DNA of 64,000 nt from Longimonas halophila. GTDB taxonomy: Bacteria; Bacteroidota; Rhodothermia; Rhodothermales; Salinibacteraceae. Each line of letters begins with the position of its first letter. The stretch's first letter is position 1. A program made the position numbers and the translations under genes. Location of the stretch: NCBI RefSeq assembly GCF_002554705.1, contig NZ_PDEP01000004.1:62001-126000 (forward strand), written 5' to 3'. Under the pieces are notes generated by a model. That model searched no databases, had not been told where the DNA came from, and was given only the letters and a program-made list of their open reading frames with translations. Positions 36,895 to 45,800 of this stretch are shown here, piece after piece.

Positions 36895-37750
36895 CGACGT
36901 GCCGCCCTCGGGCGCTGACGCCTCCAACACGGATGAACCCCTCGACTTTGCCGAGGCTGCTGAAACGCTGGTGGCCCTGCAAGAGCAATTGGGGCGCTTC
37001 GAGCACCTTACGCGCACCCTGGGCGATGTCGCGGACTCAGGGGCCGAACTCGCCAACGCCTCCGAAGCCCTGGCCGAGGCCCAGCAGCGCCTGGCCGAGC
37101 AGACGCAAGAGCCGTCCGATATCAACGCCAGCGTGGCACAGTCAGTGGCAGCGCTGCACGAGTCGGTGCGCTCGCTCAATGCGGGCATGCAAGACATTAT
37201 GGAGGAGGTAGGTACGCAAGGTGGCACCAACGGCACGCCTCGGCGCCGCACAGGGGGACACGACCCGTGGAATGCCGCTACTTTCAGCATCCTAACTGGG
37301 ATTGCACTGGTGCTTATCGTCGTGATTGTGCAATGGCAGATGCTGGACCTCTCAACGCTTGAGGGAGCGCCGCCTTCGTCGGGCGAAGCCCCCGAGTCTG
37401 AGCCCCAGACGATTGTGGAGCAGACGCTGTATCCGCACCAGGAGCCCATCATCCAGATTGAAGACCTGCGTGTGCAGGTGCTGAACGGCGTAGGGCAAGC
37501 GGGGCTGGCCTCGCAGTTTCAAGAGCGGGTGGAGGCGACCGGCGCCCAGGTGCCCGAAATTGGCAACCTGCCCACCGGCACCGCGCCTGAAACAACGATC
37601 TACCTGCACCGCAACGCCTTCGACATGGCCGAGATCATCGCCGATGCCTTGGGCCTGGACCGCCGCCGCATCGTACCCGGTCCGCCCGCCAGCGAAGCCG
37701 CTGTGGATCTTACGCTCGTCGTCGGGCGCGACTACCAGACGCTGGAGTAG
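36887..37750 (+). CDS. Membrane-anchored LytR C-terminal domain protein
   Basis: The 287-residue protein has an acidic helical cytoplasmic part (about 1-120, with LAEAQQRLAEQ-type coiled coil), one membrane helix (FSILTGIALVLIVVIVQW) and an extracytoplasmic LytR_C domain (IEDLRVQVLNGVGQAGLASQ, then GNLPTGTAPETTIYLHRNAF and DRRRIVPGPP). The isolated LytR_C domain is found in envelope proteins of unknown role. It starts inside the upstream gene, which suggests a paired function at the inner membrane. Confidence 0.8.
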   Translation: MPDDVPPSGADASNTDEPLDFAEAAETLVALQEQLGRFEHLTRTLGDVADSGAELANASEALAEAQQRLAEQTQEPSDINASVAQSVAALHESVRSLNAGMQDIMEEVGTQGGTNGTPRRRTGGHDPWNAATFSILTGIALVLIVVIVQWQMLDLSTLEGAPPSSGEAPESEPQTIVEQTLYPHQEPIIQIEDLRVQVLNGVGQAGLASQFQERVEATGAQVPEIGNLPTGTAPETTIYLHRNAFDMAEIIADALGLDRRRIVPGPPASEAAVDLTLVVGRDYQTLE

Positions 37751-37790
37751 CGCGGGCGAGAGGCGCCGGGTCTGCATGTGCACCTGCCTC

Positions 37791-37864
37791 CCACCATGCG
37801 TCATCCTGACGCCCGACAGCGGTCGGTCGGAAGGATCTCAGCGGCACCCTTATGCGCTCGGCAC
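37791..37864. repeat. 74-bp dispersed repeat, family B, copy 1
   Basis: It runs from CCACCATGCGTCATCCTGAC to GCGCTCGGCAC. It differs from 54293-54366 at four of 74 positions. The two copies flank the tubulin/actin gene cluster. Confidence 0.8.
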
Positions 37865-38287
37865 GCCCCCTGCCCATGCCAGGCGCAGCTCCACTGCAGG
37901 CGCGGCGGCACCGCTTCCCGACGACACCTGCTTGAGATGCTTCACGGCGTTCAGCATGACTGTGGAGGGGGGACGTTTCGTAAGCTAAGCATGTGCCCCC
38001 CACCCCGCGTCACCCTGATGCCCGACTGCCATCGGGAGGACCCCGAACGCCTCGCACGTTTGATTTCTTATTCTGGGCTTCCAGGCTCCTAAAGAGCGAT
38101 CGCAAAATCCATATACTGTGTTATCCAAATTAGGAAGCTGGCATATACTCGTTGACTAATACCAGCTATGAGGTCAGGGGCATTTACACGTGCAGCTTCT
38201 GGATGTGAAGAAATAATATGTTGCTCATTTTGTGCGGTTTGACCTACAGATCGAGATAAAATACGCATCCTCCAGCGGTACATATGT

Positions 38288-38316
38288 TTGACATCCTTGT
38301 CGCCACACAGTAATTT
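38288..38316 (+). promoter_or_regulatory. Promoter of the tubulin/actin cluster
   Basis: TTGACA (38288-38293), exactly 17 bases, then TAATTT (38311-38316) give a strong sigma-70-type match. It lies 99 bases before the first gene of the cluster in an AT-rich stretch. A TATGTTTG, matching the Bacteroidetes -7 box, overlaps it at 38283-38290. Confidence 0.55.
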
Positions 38317-38415
38317 ACTGGTCCGTTAAGTAGTTAAGAAGCACGGACTCAGTCCTCCTTATCGTCCGGCCCGCGTTTCTCATCTGCAGTATCCAGTCCC
38401 TCCTTTCCTCTTCTT

Positions 38416-39105
38416 ATGGCCCGCCGTCGCTCCTCCTCGACCGTCAACGTATGGCCGGTATTCACCGACGCAATGCTGGCCTTTGCGCTCGTTATGGTGC
38501 TCATGGTCACTTATCAGGTGGCTCGTTTTATCGAGTTGGACGACGATGAGCACGGGCCCTGGATCGAGCTGCGTGAGGAGGAACAGGCTCAGATCGATAG
38601 TCGAGTCGAAGAACTCCGAGCCCAGGGATACGACATTGAGGTGACGCAGGACGGTATCATCCAGAACCTGCAGTTTGGGTCGGATGTGACCTTCAAAAGC
38701 GGAGATGACGTCCTGAGCGATTTCGGAGCCAATCTGATGAGCGAGATCGCCCGGGCAATAAGTGGGCAGTCGAGCGGCGAACAACTCGAAACGCTCGTTG
38801 AGGTGCAGGTGCAGGGGCATACCGACAACGTACCCATCACCGGCGGCGAGTTTCGGTCGAACTGGGAACTGAGCACGGCACGCGCCACCCGCGTCATGGA
38901 GTCTCTCATCGAAGGCGGGCTTGACCCGACCAAGTTAGACATGTCAGCGTCGGGGTACGGCGAGTTTCGTCCGCGCAACTGCCCATCAGGAGAAGACATT
39001 GAGGCATGTAACGAAACAGCGTCCGACCGTGCTGAGAACCGCCGGTTAGAAATGCGCCTCGTCTTTACAGATACGCCTCCCCCCGGATGGGTGCCTGACT
39101 ACTAA
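38416..39105 (+). CDS. MotB/OmpA-like peptidoglycan-binding stator protein
   Basis: The 229-residue protein has one N-terminal membrane helix, VWPVFTDAMLAFALVMVLMV, in which Asp18 sits where MotB, ExbD and ZorB carry the proton-binding Asp. A short linker leads to an OmpA-C-like domain: VQVQGHTDNVPITGGEFRSN, ELSTARATRVMESLIEGGLD, DMSASGYGEFRP and ENRRLEMRLVF, which should bind peptidoglycan. It is probably one half of a proton-driven stator; the MotA-like partner is likely the 48394 gene product. It is the first gene of the cluster and overlaps nothing. The vWA-like lipoprotein gene follows 52 bases on. ZorB of the Zorya defence system is the closest functional analogue I know, but its other partners are absent. 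Confidence 0.85.
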   Translation: MARRRSSSTVNVWPVFTDAMLAFALVMVLMVTYQVARFIELDDDEHGPWIELREEEQAQIDSRVEELRAQGYDIEVTQDGIIQNLQFGSDVTFKSGDDVLSDFGANLMSEIARAISGQSSGEQLETLVEVQVQGHTDNVPITGGEFRSNWELSTARATRVMESLIEGGLDPTKLDMSASGYGEFRPRNCPSGEDIEACNETASDRAENRRLEMRLVFTDTPPPGWVPDY

Positions 39106-39157
39106 CCTCTGCGTGGATTTTCTACTACCACCAATACTCCTTATAGCCTCATGGCCT

Positions 39158-40531
39158 ATGGTGTGCTCTGAACATACACGTATCCGATCGCGGATGTGCT
39201 GGACTGGACTGCTTGCCCTGCTGATTGTGCTGAGCGGATGTGGAGAACCTCTTTCAAACGAGGAGGCTCCACTGCTTGTGGAGGAAGTCAACCGACAGAT
39301 CGAATCGGTGGGTGATATGACGCCTCCGCCTGAACAAGATGTCGGCGATCTGCAGGTGTATGTTGACCGATCTGTGGGTATGCGGCCTTACACATTGGGC
39401 GGAGCGTCAGTGTACTTTGATCTCCTGGAGACGCTTGACGGACAGTTAGCCGGGCAAGTTGATTTTCATGGATTCGGATATCCATCGCAAGAACAGGGAC
39501 AAGTCGTTGAACCCGTTGATGCGCTCTTTATGGAAGATCCCGCCGCCTATACGTGGGTGAACAACGACTACGAGTCGCTCTTTGCTGACCTCGATCCGGA
39601 TCAGCCGCACCTGATTATTAGCGATGGGGTACAGTCGGAGCCTGAAGAAGGAGCCCGATTTGGGGGAATTGTAAACTCCATTGGAGCCTGGCTTGAAACA
39701 GGCGGGGTGTTTACGCTGCTCGCGTACCGGGGGCCATACGAGGGCACGTACTACCATGAAGTGCCCGATACCGGAGCCATCTCCTACAGCTGCAGTGATC
39801 GCCCCTTTTACGGGTTCGGATTCTTCCCATCGGTTGCTGCTAAGCAGGAGTATATCGAGATTCTGGAGGCCAACGGCGTAGAAACCGTTCATCAGATCAC
39901 AATTGGCACCTCAAGCGCCTCGGTTGTACCACGCGAACATTCACATCCTGCCAACGAGGATCAGCGGCGCGGGGAACGCCTCTTTCGTTCGCTTACAGAT
40001 CACCGCAACACGCATCCTGACGTTGGACACGTCTTCTCGGGCCAGGTAGCCAATCCAGATGCAAGTGCCGGGTCTCCGCTGCAGTTTGATGTCTCCGTAG
40101 ATAGCACGACGCTTCCCTGGCGCACCCTGTCGGGCACCGACCGCGAGCGTGTCATGAATGCGCTGGAGCCCACATTTCAGCATTGGCGCATCGACACGCT
40201 TTCGGTAGGAAACCGCCAGGTCGCACTGACCGAGACAAATGCTCCGCGCACCTTTGACACGAGAGCCACGGTCCGCGACACATGGCACGCACACGTTGAT
40301 GCGTTGCTGTCACACAGCCCCCAGCAGCGCAAGGAGCGCATTGCCTCGGTGGTGCAAATCGGTCTTGGCCCGACTGGTGCCAACCGGCTGATTCCCAATG
40401 ACCTGAGTGTCCGACGCGACGCAGCCGCAAGTGCCTGCAGCCAGACGCTCAACATTCAACCAACCATGGGAGCCGTAATTCGCGAGCATTATGTGCTTGG
40501 GGAGGCTCTCCTGGTCACAGAATGGCGATAA
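39158..40531 (+). CDS. Lipoprotein with vWA-like domain
   Basis: The 457-residue protein has basic residues before the lipid signal (HTRIRSRMCWTGLLALLIVL, lipobox SGC at Cys28). From about residue 64 a vWA-like Rossmann fold is suggested: LQVYVDRSVGMRPY (Asp70-x-Ser72, the MIDAS motif start), ANNDYESLFADL-type helix, and LIISDGVQSEPEEG (Asp156, the second MIDAS Asp). The C-terminal half (about 220-457) is unrecognised beta-rich sequence. The lipid anchor puts it in the periplasm, at the inner or outer membrane. A vWA protein encoded beside OmpA and a tubulin-like protein fits the published FtsZl1-type neighbourhood. An upstream Met at 39113 and a downstream one at 39194 are alternative starts. 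Confidence 0.75.
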   Translation: MVCSEHTRIRSRMCWTGLLALLIVLSGCGEPLSNEEAPLLVEEVNRQIESVGDMTPPPEQDVGDLQVYVDRSVGMRPYTLGGASVYFDLLETLDGQLAGQVDFHGFGYPSQEQGQVVEPVDALFMEDPAAYTWVNNDYESLFADLDPDQPHLIISDGVQSEPEEGARFGGIVNSIGAWLETGGVFTLLAYRGPYEGTYYHEVPDTGAISYSCSDRPFYGFGFFPSVAAKQEYIEILEANGVETVHQITIGTSSASVVPREHSHPANEDQRRGERLFRSLTDHRNTHPDVGHVFSGQVANPDASAGSPLQFDVSVDSTTLPWRTLSGTDRERVMNALEPTFQHWRIDTLSVGNRQVALTETNAPRTFDTRATVRDTWHAHVDALLSHSPQQRKERIASVVQIGLGPTGANRLIPNDLSVRRDAAASACSQTLNIQPTMGAVIREHYVLGEALLVTEWR

Positions 40532-40595
40532 CACAGCGCCCGCTCCGCACACAGGTACACGTTTTCTTTTCGCACTCAAGTCAGAACGCACACGC

Positions 40596-41015
40596 ATGGT
40601 ACTTACCGTTATTTTTCTTGGCACGCTCCTCATCTTTTTTGGCAGCATCACGATCATGGCACGAGGCGACATTAAGTCAATGGGACGACAGGGCCCTGCG
40701 CGTGTCGCCGAACATCTGCAGAGCCGTAATCGCGTTGTGATTGGAGTCGTAGCCGCTATCCTGGTTGGCATTGCGCTGCTGGAAGTGCTGATTCCTGTTG
40801 TACATCAGGGCCTTGCTGATTTGCAGTACGAGGTTGGGTACTTCCTCAACGCATCGCCCACCGCAGTAATTACGCTCGGATCGGGCGGCGGCATTTCGTG
40901 GGGGCTCTACCTCACAATTCTGCTGGCTACAGTGCTCGGGGTGCTTGGCGGAAGCATCTGGGCATGCAAATCCTACGGGGCTACTCAGGGCATTGAAAGT
41001 GGCCAACTGGTATAA
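40596..41015 (+). CDS. Small three-helix membrane protein of the cluster
   Basis: The 139-residue protein MVLTVIFLGTLLIFFGSITI... has three hydrophobic segments: residues 1-22, a second (VVIGVVAAILVGIALLEVLI) and a third (YLTILLATVLGVLGGSIWAC). I recognise no family. It lies between the vWA lipoprotein and the tubulin-like gene, in the same direction, and is probably an inner-membrane subunit of the same system. The Met at 40596 follows a 64-bp gap; earlier in-frame Met codons would overlap the previous gene and carry no membrane signal. Confidence 0.7.
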   Translation: MVLTVIFLGTLLIFFGSITIMARGDIKSMGRQGPARVAEHLQSRNRVVIGVVAAILVGIALLEVLIPVVHQGLADLQYEVGYFLNASPTAVITLGSGGGISWGLYLTILLATVLGVLGGSIWACKSYGATQGIESGQLV

Positions 41016-41070
41016 TTTCTGGTGCCTGGCGCATGCACCATCTATTCTCTTTTGAAATCTTCTGTATTGT

Positions 41071-42777
41071 ATGTCTGATCATGTATTTATCATCACCGGG
41101 GGCGGTACCGGTGCGAAAGTCGCTGAGTCGTTCATTCACCTGTGTGCAACGGGGCGTGGACCCAAAAACGTGCACATTCTCATGGTGGATACCGATGCCT
41201 CCAATGGCAATGTGATGCGCACGCGCAAGACAGCGGATGCGTACAACGAAATGCAGCAATACGACTGGAACGTAAAGACGACGGCCTCCAGTAGCAGTTG
41301 GAACCCGCTGGCCAGCAGCGAGGATGTAGAAGCCGGGCTCTTTGGTACTGACATCACGCTGTATCGCCTCACCGAGCCGCTCGATACAGTCATTAGTGGC
41401 GGACTCAACACCGCATCCACCACCGACGATAAGACGCGCCAGGTGCTGGAGCTGCTCTACGACGAAAGCGAGCGCGAGGCCACCTGCGAAGACGGCTTCC
41501 GCGCCCGTCCGAATCTGGGATGCTTGCACCTCTCGGAGCACTTGAACAACGTGCTGGTGCACAACGAGAATGCGAAGAACTTCCTGAGTGCGCTGGCTAA
41601 CGCGGCCACTGGGTCGTCTACGAACGTGCCGGTAATGGTAACGGCCTCCGTGTTCGGTGGCACCGGAGCCTCCCTGATTCCGGTGGTGCGCGAATGCGTG
41701 GAGCGGGCGCTCGACCGCACGCAGGGTACGATGGTCAATAAAGAGGGGCTGCAGTGGAACGCCATCAAGATTTTGCCGCACTACCAGCCGCGCGAGCGTA
41801 AAGCGAGCGTTGATCCGGATCGCTTCTTGCTCGACACGGCCAGCGCTCTTCAGTTCTACAGCAAGGTCTACCGGACCAGCGATGCGATGTACGATGGCGT
41901 CTACGTCATCGGCTCCGACAATCCAGGACGCAATCAGGTAGAGGCCCACCTGGGGAGCACCGCCCAGTCGAATCCGGCCTACTTCGAAGAGTTTATGGCC
42001 GGACTTGCCATGCTCGATGCCATAGGGCAGCCCAGCGGCAGCGAACAGACGCAAGTGCGTGTATTTGTGCCAGATGGCAACCAGGCGCAGTTGCAGTGGC
42101 AGCACTTGCCTTATGCAAACACTGGGGTGTTGCGCGAGCAATTTGCCTACCTGCTTCACCTGGCCGCTTTCCATCTGCGCCAGGGCGGGCAAGAGGACTT
42201 CTCGAAGGGGCTGGACCGCATGATTGCCAGTATGTCGCCTGGGCATCTGAAGCAGCTGGGGTGGTATAGCAGCGTGATCGACCGCTGGGCGAACAACCAT
42301 TTCCCCCAGTACCAGCAAGCCGGAAAGCGCGATCGACCGGCCTTGGTACAAGATGGGGCTGGAGCAGGCGAATGGACGTTTGGCGCCAAGCGTACCGAGG
42401 TTGCCGAGTACTTTGCCCGCCTCTTGCTCTGGGCCGAAACCACGTTGAAAGGAGGCGAGGTAGATCTGCTCGCCAACACAAAGTCCGACTACTCGGCCAT
42501 CCATCAGGCCATGGCGAATGTGGGCGAAAACGATGTGGACGTTGACCAGGAAGAGTCGGACACTGCCATGGTGCGGACCCTTCGCGCTGCACTCGCCGCC
42601 ATGGCGCGCCTGCATCACAACGATGTGCGCTTGGAAGTCGATGTAGACGTCTTCCAGTTGATCGACTCCGACGGATGCATCCCACTGGGCATTACCACCC
42701 CTGAAGTGCATCAGGCGCTGCGTCTGAACCGGCGCAACGGCATCCCCGACGAATACACACGCACGCAGGTCGCATGA
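41071..42777 (+). CDS. Tubulin/FtsZ-like GTPase (Tubulin_2-type)
   Basis: The 568-residue protein begins MSDHVFIITGGGTGAKVAES with a G-rich nucleotide loop at residues 10-16. It has NVHILMVDTDASNGN on the next strand and the tubulin signature loop VTASVFGGTGASLIPVV at about residues 190-207. The overall layout (N-terminal Rossmann GTPase, then a helical second half) fits the tubulin-like Tubulin_2 family, which is longer than FtsZ. There is no signal peptide or membrane segment, so it acts in the cytoplasm. Members occur next to vWA and OmpA genes, as here, and are thought to polymerise at membranes. The catalytic T7 loop was not located with confidence, so I cannot say whether it hydrolyses GTP. 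Confidence 0.88.
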   Translation: MSDHVFIITGGGTGAKVAESFIHLCATGRGPKNVHILMVDTDASNGNVMRTRKTADAYNEMQQYDWNVKTTASSSSWNPLASSEDVEAGLFGTDITLYRLTEPLDTVISGGLNTASTTDDKTRQVLELLYDESEREATCEDGFRARPNLGCLHLSEHLNNVLVHNENAKNFLSALANAATGSSTNVPVMVTASVFGGTGASLIPVVRECVERALDRTQGTMVNKEGLQWNAIKILPHYQPRERKASVDPDRFLLDTASALQFYSKVYRTSDAMYDGVYVIGSDNPGRNQVEAHLGSTAQSNPAYFEEFMAGLAMLDAIGQPSGSEQTQVRVFVPDGNQAQLQWQHLPYANTGVLREQFAYLLHLAAFHLRQGGQEDFSKGLDRMIASMSPGHLKQLGWYSSVIDRWANNHFPQYQQAGKRDRPALVQDGAGAGEWTFGAKRTEVAEYFARLLLWAETTLKGGEVDLLANTKSDYSAIHQAMANVGENDVDVDQEESDTAMVRTLRAALAAMARLHHNDVRLEVDVDVFQLIDSDGCIPLGITTPEVHQALRLNRRNGIPDEYTRTQVA

Positions 42778-42863
42778 CGGCCGTGTGTCTGTTTGCGTGG
42801 CCGTCAGCCCCGACGGCGGCTGGAGTTCTCCTCATCTGTTAAAAGCACCTAATCCAACTAACG

Positions 42864-45800
42864 ATGTCGCAATCCCCCTTTCTCCCCGACGCCGCATCAG
42901 ACTACCCTATTGCAGATCCGAATCCAAAAGGGTTCACTAAAGGATCCTCGACTTTACTTCAGCACATTGGAGACAACATGGAGGTGCGCCGTGCCGCCAC
43001 GCAGGGACGCATTCCCTCGCCGGTGTCGCGCGCGTACATGTTCTATGCGAATCTCTTCCAGCATTCCTTGGGCGAGTCGACCAATGGTGCTGCGTCTGAG
43101 GACACAGCAGGGATGGCGGCCTCAGAAGGACGTGAGGCCTTGCAGCACGAGGCGCGCCGCACGCTACGCGGATTGCTTGCTGCCTTCGCACTGCGGAATG
43201 TGATGGGAATAGACATCCGTTCCAAGAAGGTAGAGCTTCGCGAAGACGACCCAAGCGACGTTAGCTCGGTGCTGGTGCCTACGCTGGCAGCTACGCCTGG
43301 GGGCAAAGACCTGTGGAATCCGGTGCAATTCTATACGGTGGTCAGTGAGCAAGGGGATGAAGAGGTACTGGCGGGCCGGTCGCCGCTTACCGGCATCTAC
43401 CCGGCAGCCACCGCTCCGAAGACGCTCACCGGACTATACTGGTATGACTCGGAAAACGGGACGTGGTACGACCCCACGAGCCGTACGCTTGACGAGAAGA
43501 ACCAGATGCGCGTTTCCGACGAAACACGCAACAGGGTGCGAGGCCTCATAAAAATCTGGGTCGACCATGCGCTGCGTAACATCAACACGAAAGACTTGCA
43601 GAAAGAAGGCATCGAGATGGAAGATCGCGATGCCAGCGACTTTATCAATGAGTTGGAACAGTGGAGTGCAGAACTCGGCAATGTCGAAGCGCCCGATGAT
43701 GTAGATGTTGCCGTAGATAAACTTACGGAACAGGTGGGGCGCATCCCCTTGCCCTTCTTGAACTTCGCTGTGGAAGCACGTCCCGACTACATCTGGGGCG
43801 ATCTGCCATTGCACGAAGGCCGCCTGGTGGTGACACAAGAGCAGTTGCTTTCGAACAACACGCGGCTGTACGGGCGTGTATTTGGGAGCAACGACTTTGC
43901 TGATGCGGTGGAGCACCTGGACCGGGAGGGGGATAATCTGGGCCAGGCATTGAACCTGGGGGAGGAAGCGATTCCCATGCCGTACCTCTTCGTCGATCGG
44001 CTGTTTATGCCGTACCTCACCCTCGTTACCAGCTACGACACGCAGAAAGAGAACCATGGTGGATTCTCCGACGAATGGAGCGGTCTGGAGGTCGATTTTG
44101 AGGGCACGACCGAATACTACTTCATTCCGATGGATCCAGACATCCTGGAGATGATGGATGCCGAGGAGCTCCGCGATGCCCTCAGCGCGCACCTCTCCAG
44201 TGATGGCCAGAACTATGTGGTGACTCTCAACTTTGGCGGGGTGCAGATCACAAAGCTCTACAGCACAGTAGGCAAGGGCCGTCACCGCCTGGATGAGCAG
44301 GTAGGACGTGATGAGTTTGATCTGCGTCTCTTCCCTAACTACGATCTGGATGCTGTGCGGCATCTGATTGCCGACGGCGAAGACACCACCACGCACGCCG
44401 ACGACACCTACTACGCCCGAGTGCGTCTGTCGCCAACATGGGAGTTCGCCCGCGTCGATCCGTTTGCCGTGCAAGCCGGTCGCGTCACGAAGAGCGTCCA
44501 CGACGATGTGGTAGTAATGGGCGACGAAACCAGCCGGAGTGGGTCGGTGCCGAGCCCCGGTAAGGCGGCTTTCTACACCATATCCAACAAGCCCGATGGC
44601 TTCTTCGTGCCTGAACGAGGCTTCTGCCTGCTGAACTTGCAAGACCCACGCGGTGCCGGGCAAAACCCGAGCGAGTGGAGCGTGAGCATTGACTTTGGGA
44701 CGTCGAATACATGTATCGCACACAAAGAAGCTGAAGATACACCGCCCAAGCCGCTCTCGCTACCGGTGCTTACCACGACCCTGCTGGAGAACCCAAACTA
44801 CAAAGCTACCTTTGGAGACGTCTGCGAAGGAGGCAGCGCTGCGCTTGACTTTCCCTACACGTTTGGAGTCCGCGACAACGATCTGATGTCGCAGCTCTAC
44901 TTCCCCACGCAACTGCTTACGCAGCAGCAGAAGGTGGAAGAAGACGATAACTTCGCCATTGAAAACGGACTCATCTACTTCGACAACGTAGGACTGGCCG
45001 ATCCTACACTGCTGAGCCTGATTAAGGGTTTTCCACAGATTCAGAACGTAGCGCAGCGCTTTTCGCTAAAACAAGACATCAAGTGGACGCGCACCGATTG
45101 GCTACGGGTGTTCATGCATCACCTGCGGAAGCAGATCGTGCTTACCGCAGCAGCAGCAAACGCTTCGATTAACGCGCTTTACTTCTCGTATCCAAAGTCG
45201 TTTAACTACGATCGCCGTCAGCGCTTTGAAGCGGATATGGATATGGTCTGGGGGGATACGGTAACCTCCAATATCCACCTGGCCAGTGAGAGCGAAGCCG
45301 CCCGCGACGACGTGGTCGACGATCACAACCAGCACGTCATCTTTGACGTGGGAGGCGGCACTACCGATATCATTGCCTTCGACCGCCAGGAGCCGGTCTT
45401 CCAGACGTCCTTCAAGTTGGCGGCGGGGCAGATCAACGACTTTATTCAGGATGCGCCCGCCTTCCGCGCCCAGTTCGTGGAAGCCATCGAGCAGCGAGCC
45501 AAGCGCAAGGTGCTCGGCATGTCTTCCGGGGGCGAGAGCGAATATGCGGACATCGATCCGTCGCTCGTCGAGGGATTCAAAAGTCGCTCGTCTAACTCGC
45601 GCGATGGGGATATGACGCTGCAGATGTGGCTCGGTCTGTTGCAGCAGATTACCGATGTGGACAGCTCAAACGATGCCCAACTGCTCATTCGCATCCTGAA
45701 CTACCTGCGCACGGAAGCCAGCGAGGGCGATGCCATTCAGGGCTTTTTTCTGAGCAACCTGCTGCTCATGGGCGGGCTCGCGTACTTCGCCGGGCAGCTT

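Larger units (their letters stand above)
37751..38415. other. Intergenic region at the left edge of the tubulin/actin cluster
   Basis: This 665-bp gap has two repeat blocks (37791-37864 and a diverged copy near 38002-38051). A visibly AT-richer stretch from about 38090 to 38350 follows, ending in a promoter-like element. An open frame on the minus strand (38089-38283) looks non-genic. Confidence 0.6.

Noticed and set aside
38089-38283. 64-codon minus-strand frame in the AT-rich gap
   Set aside because: There is no family, no start signal and no neighbouring partner; the region is more likely regulatory.
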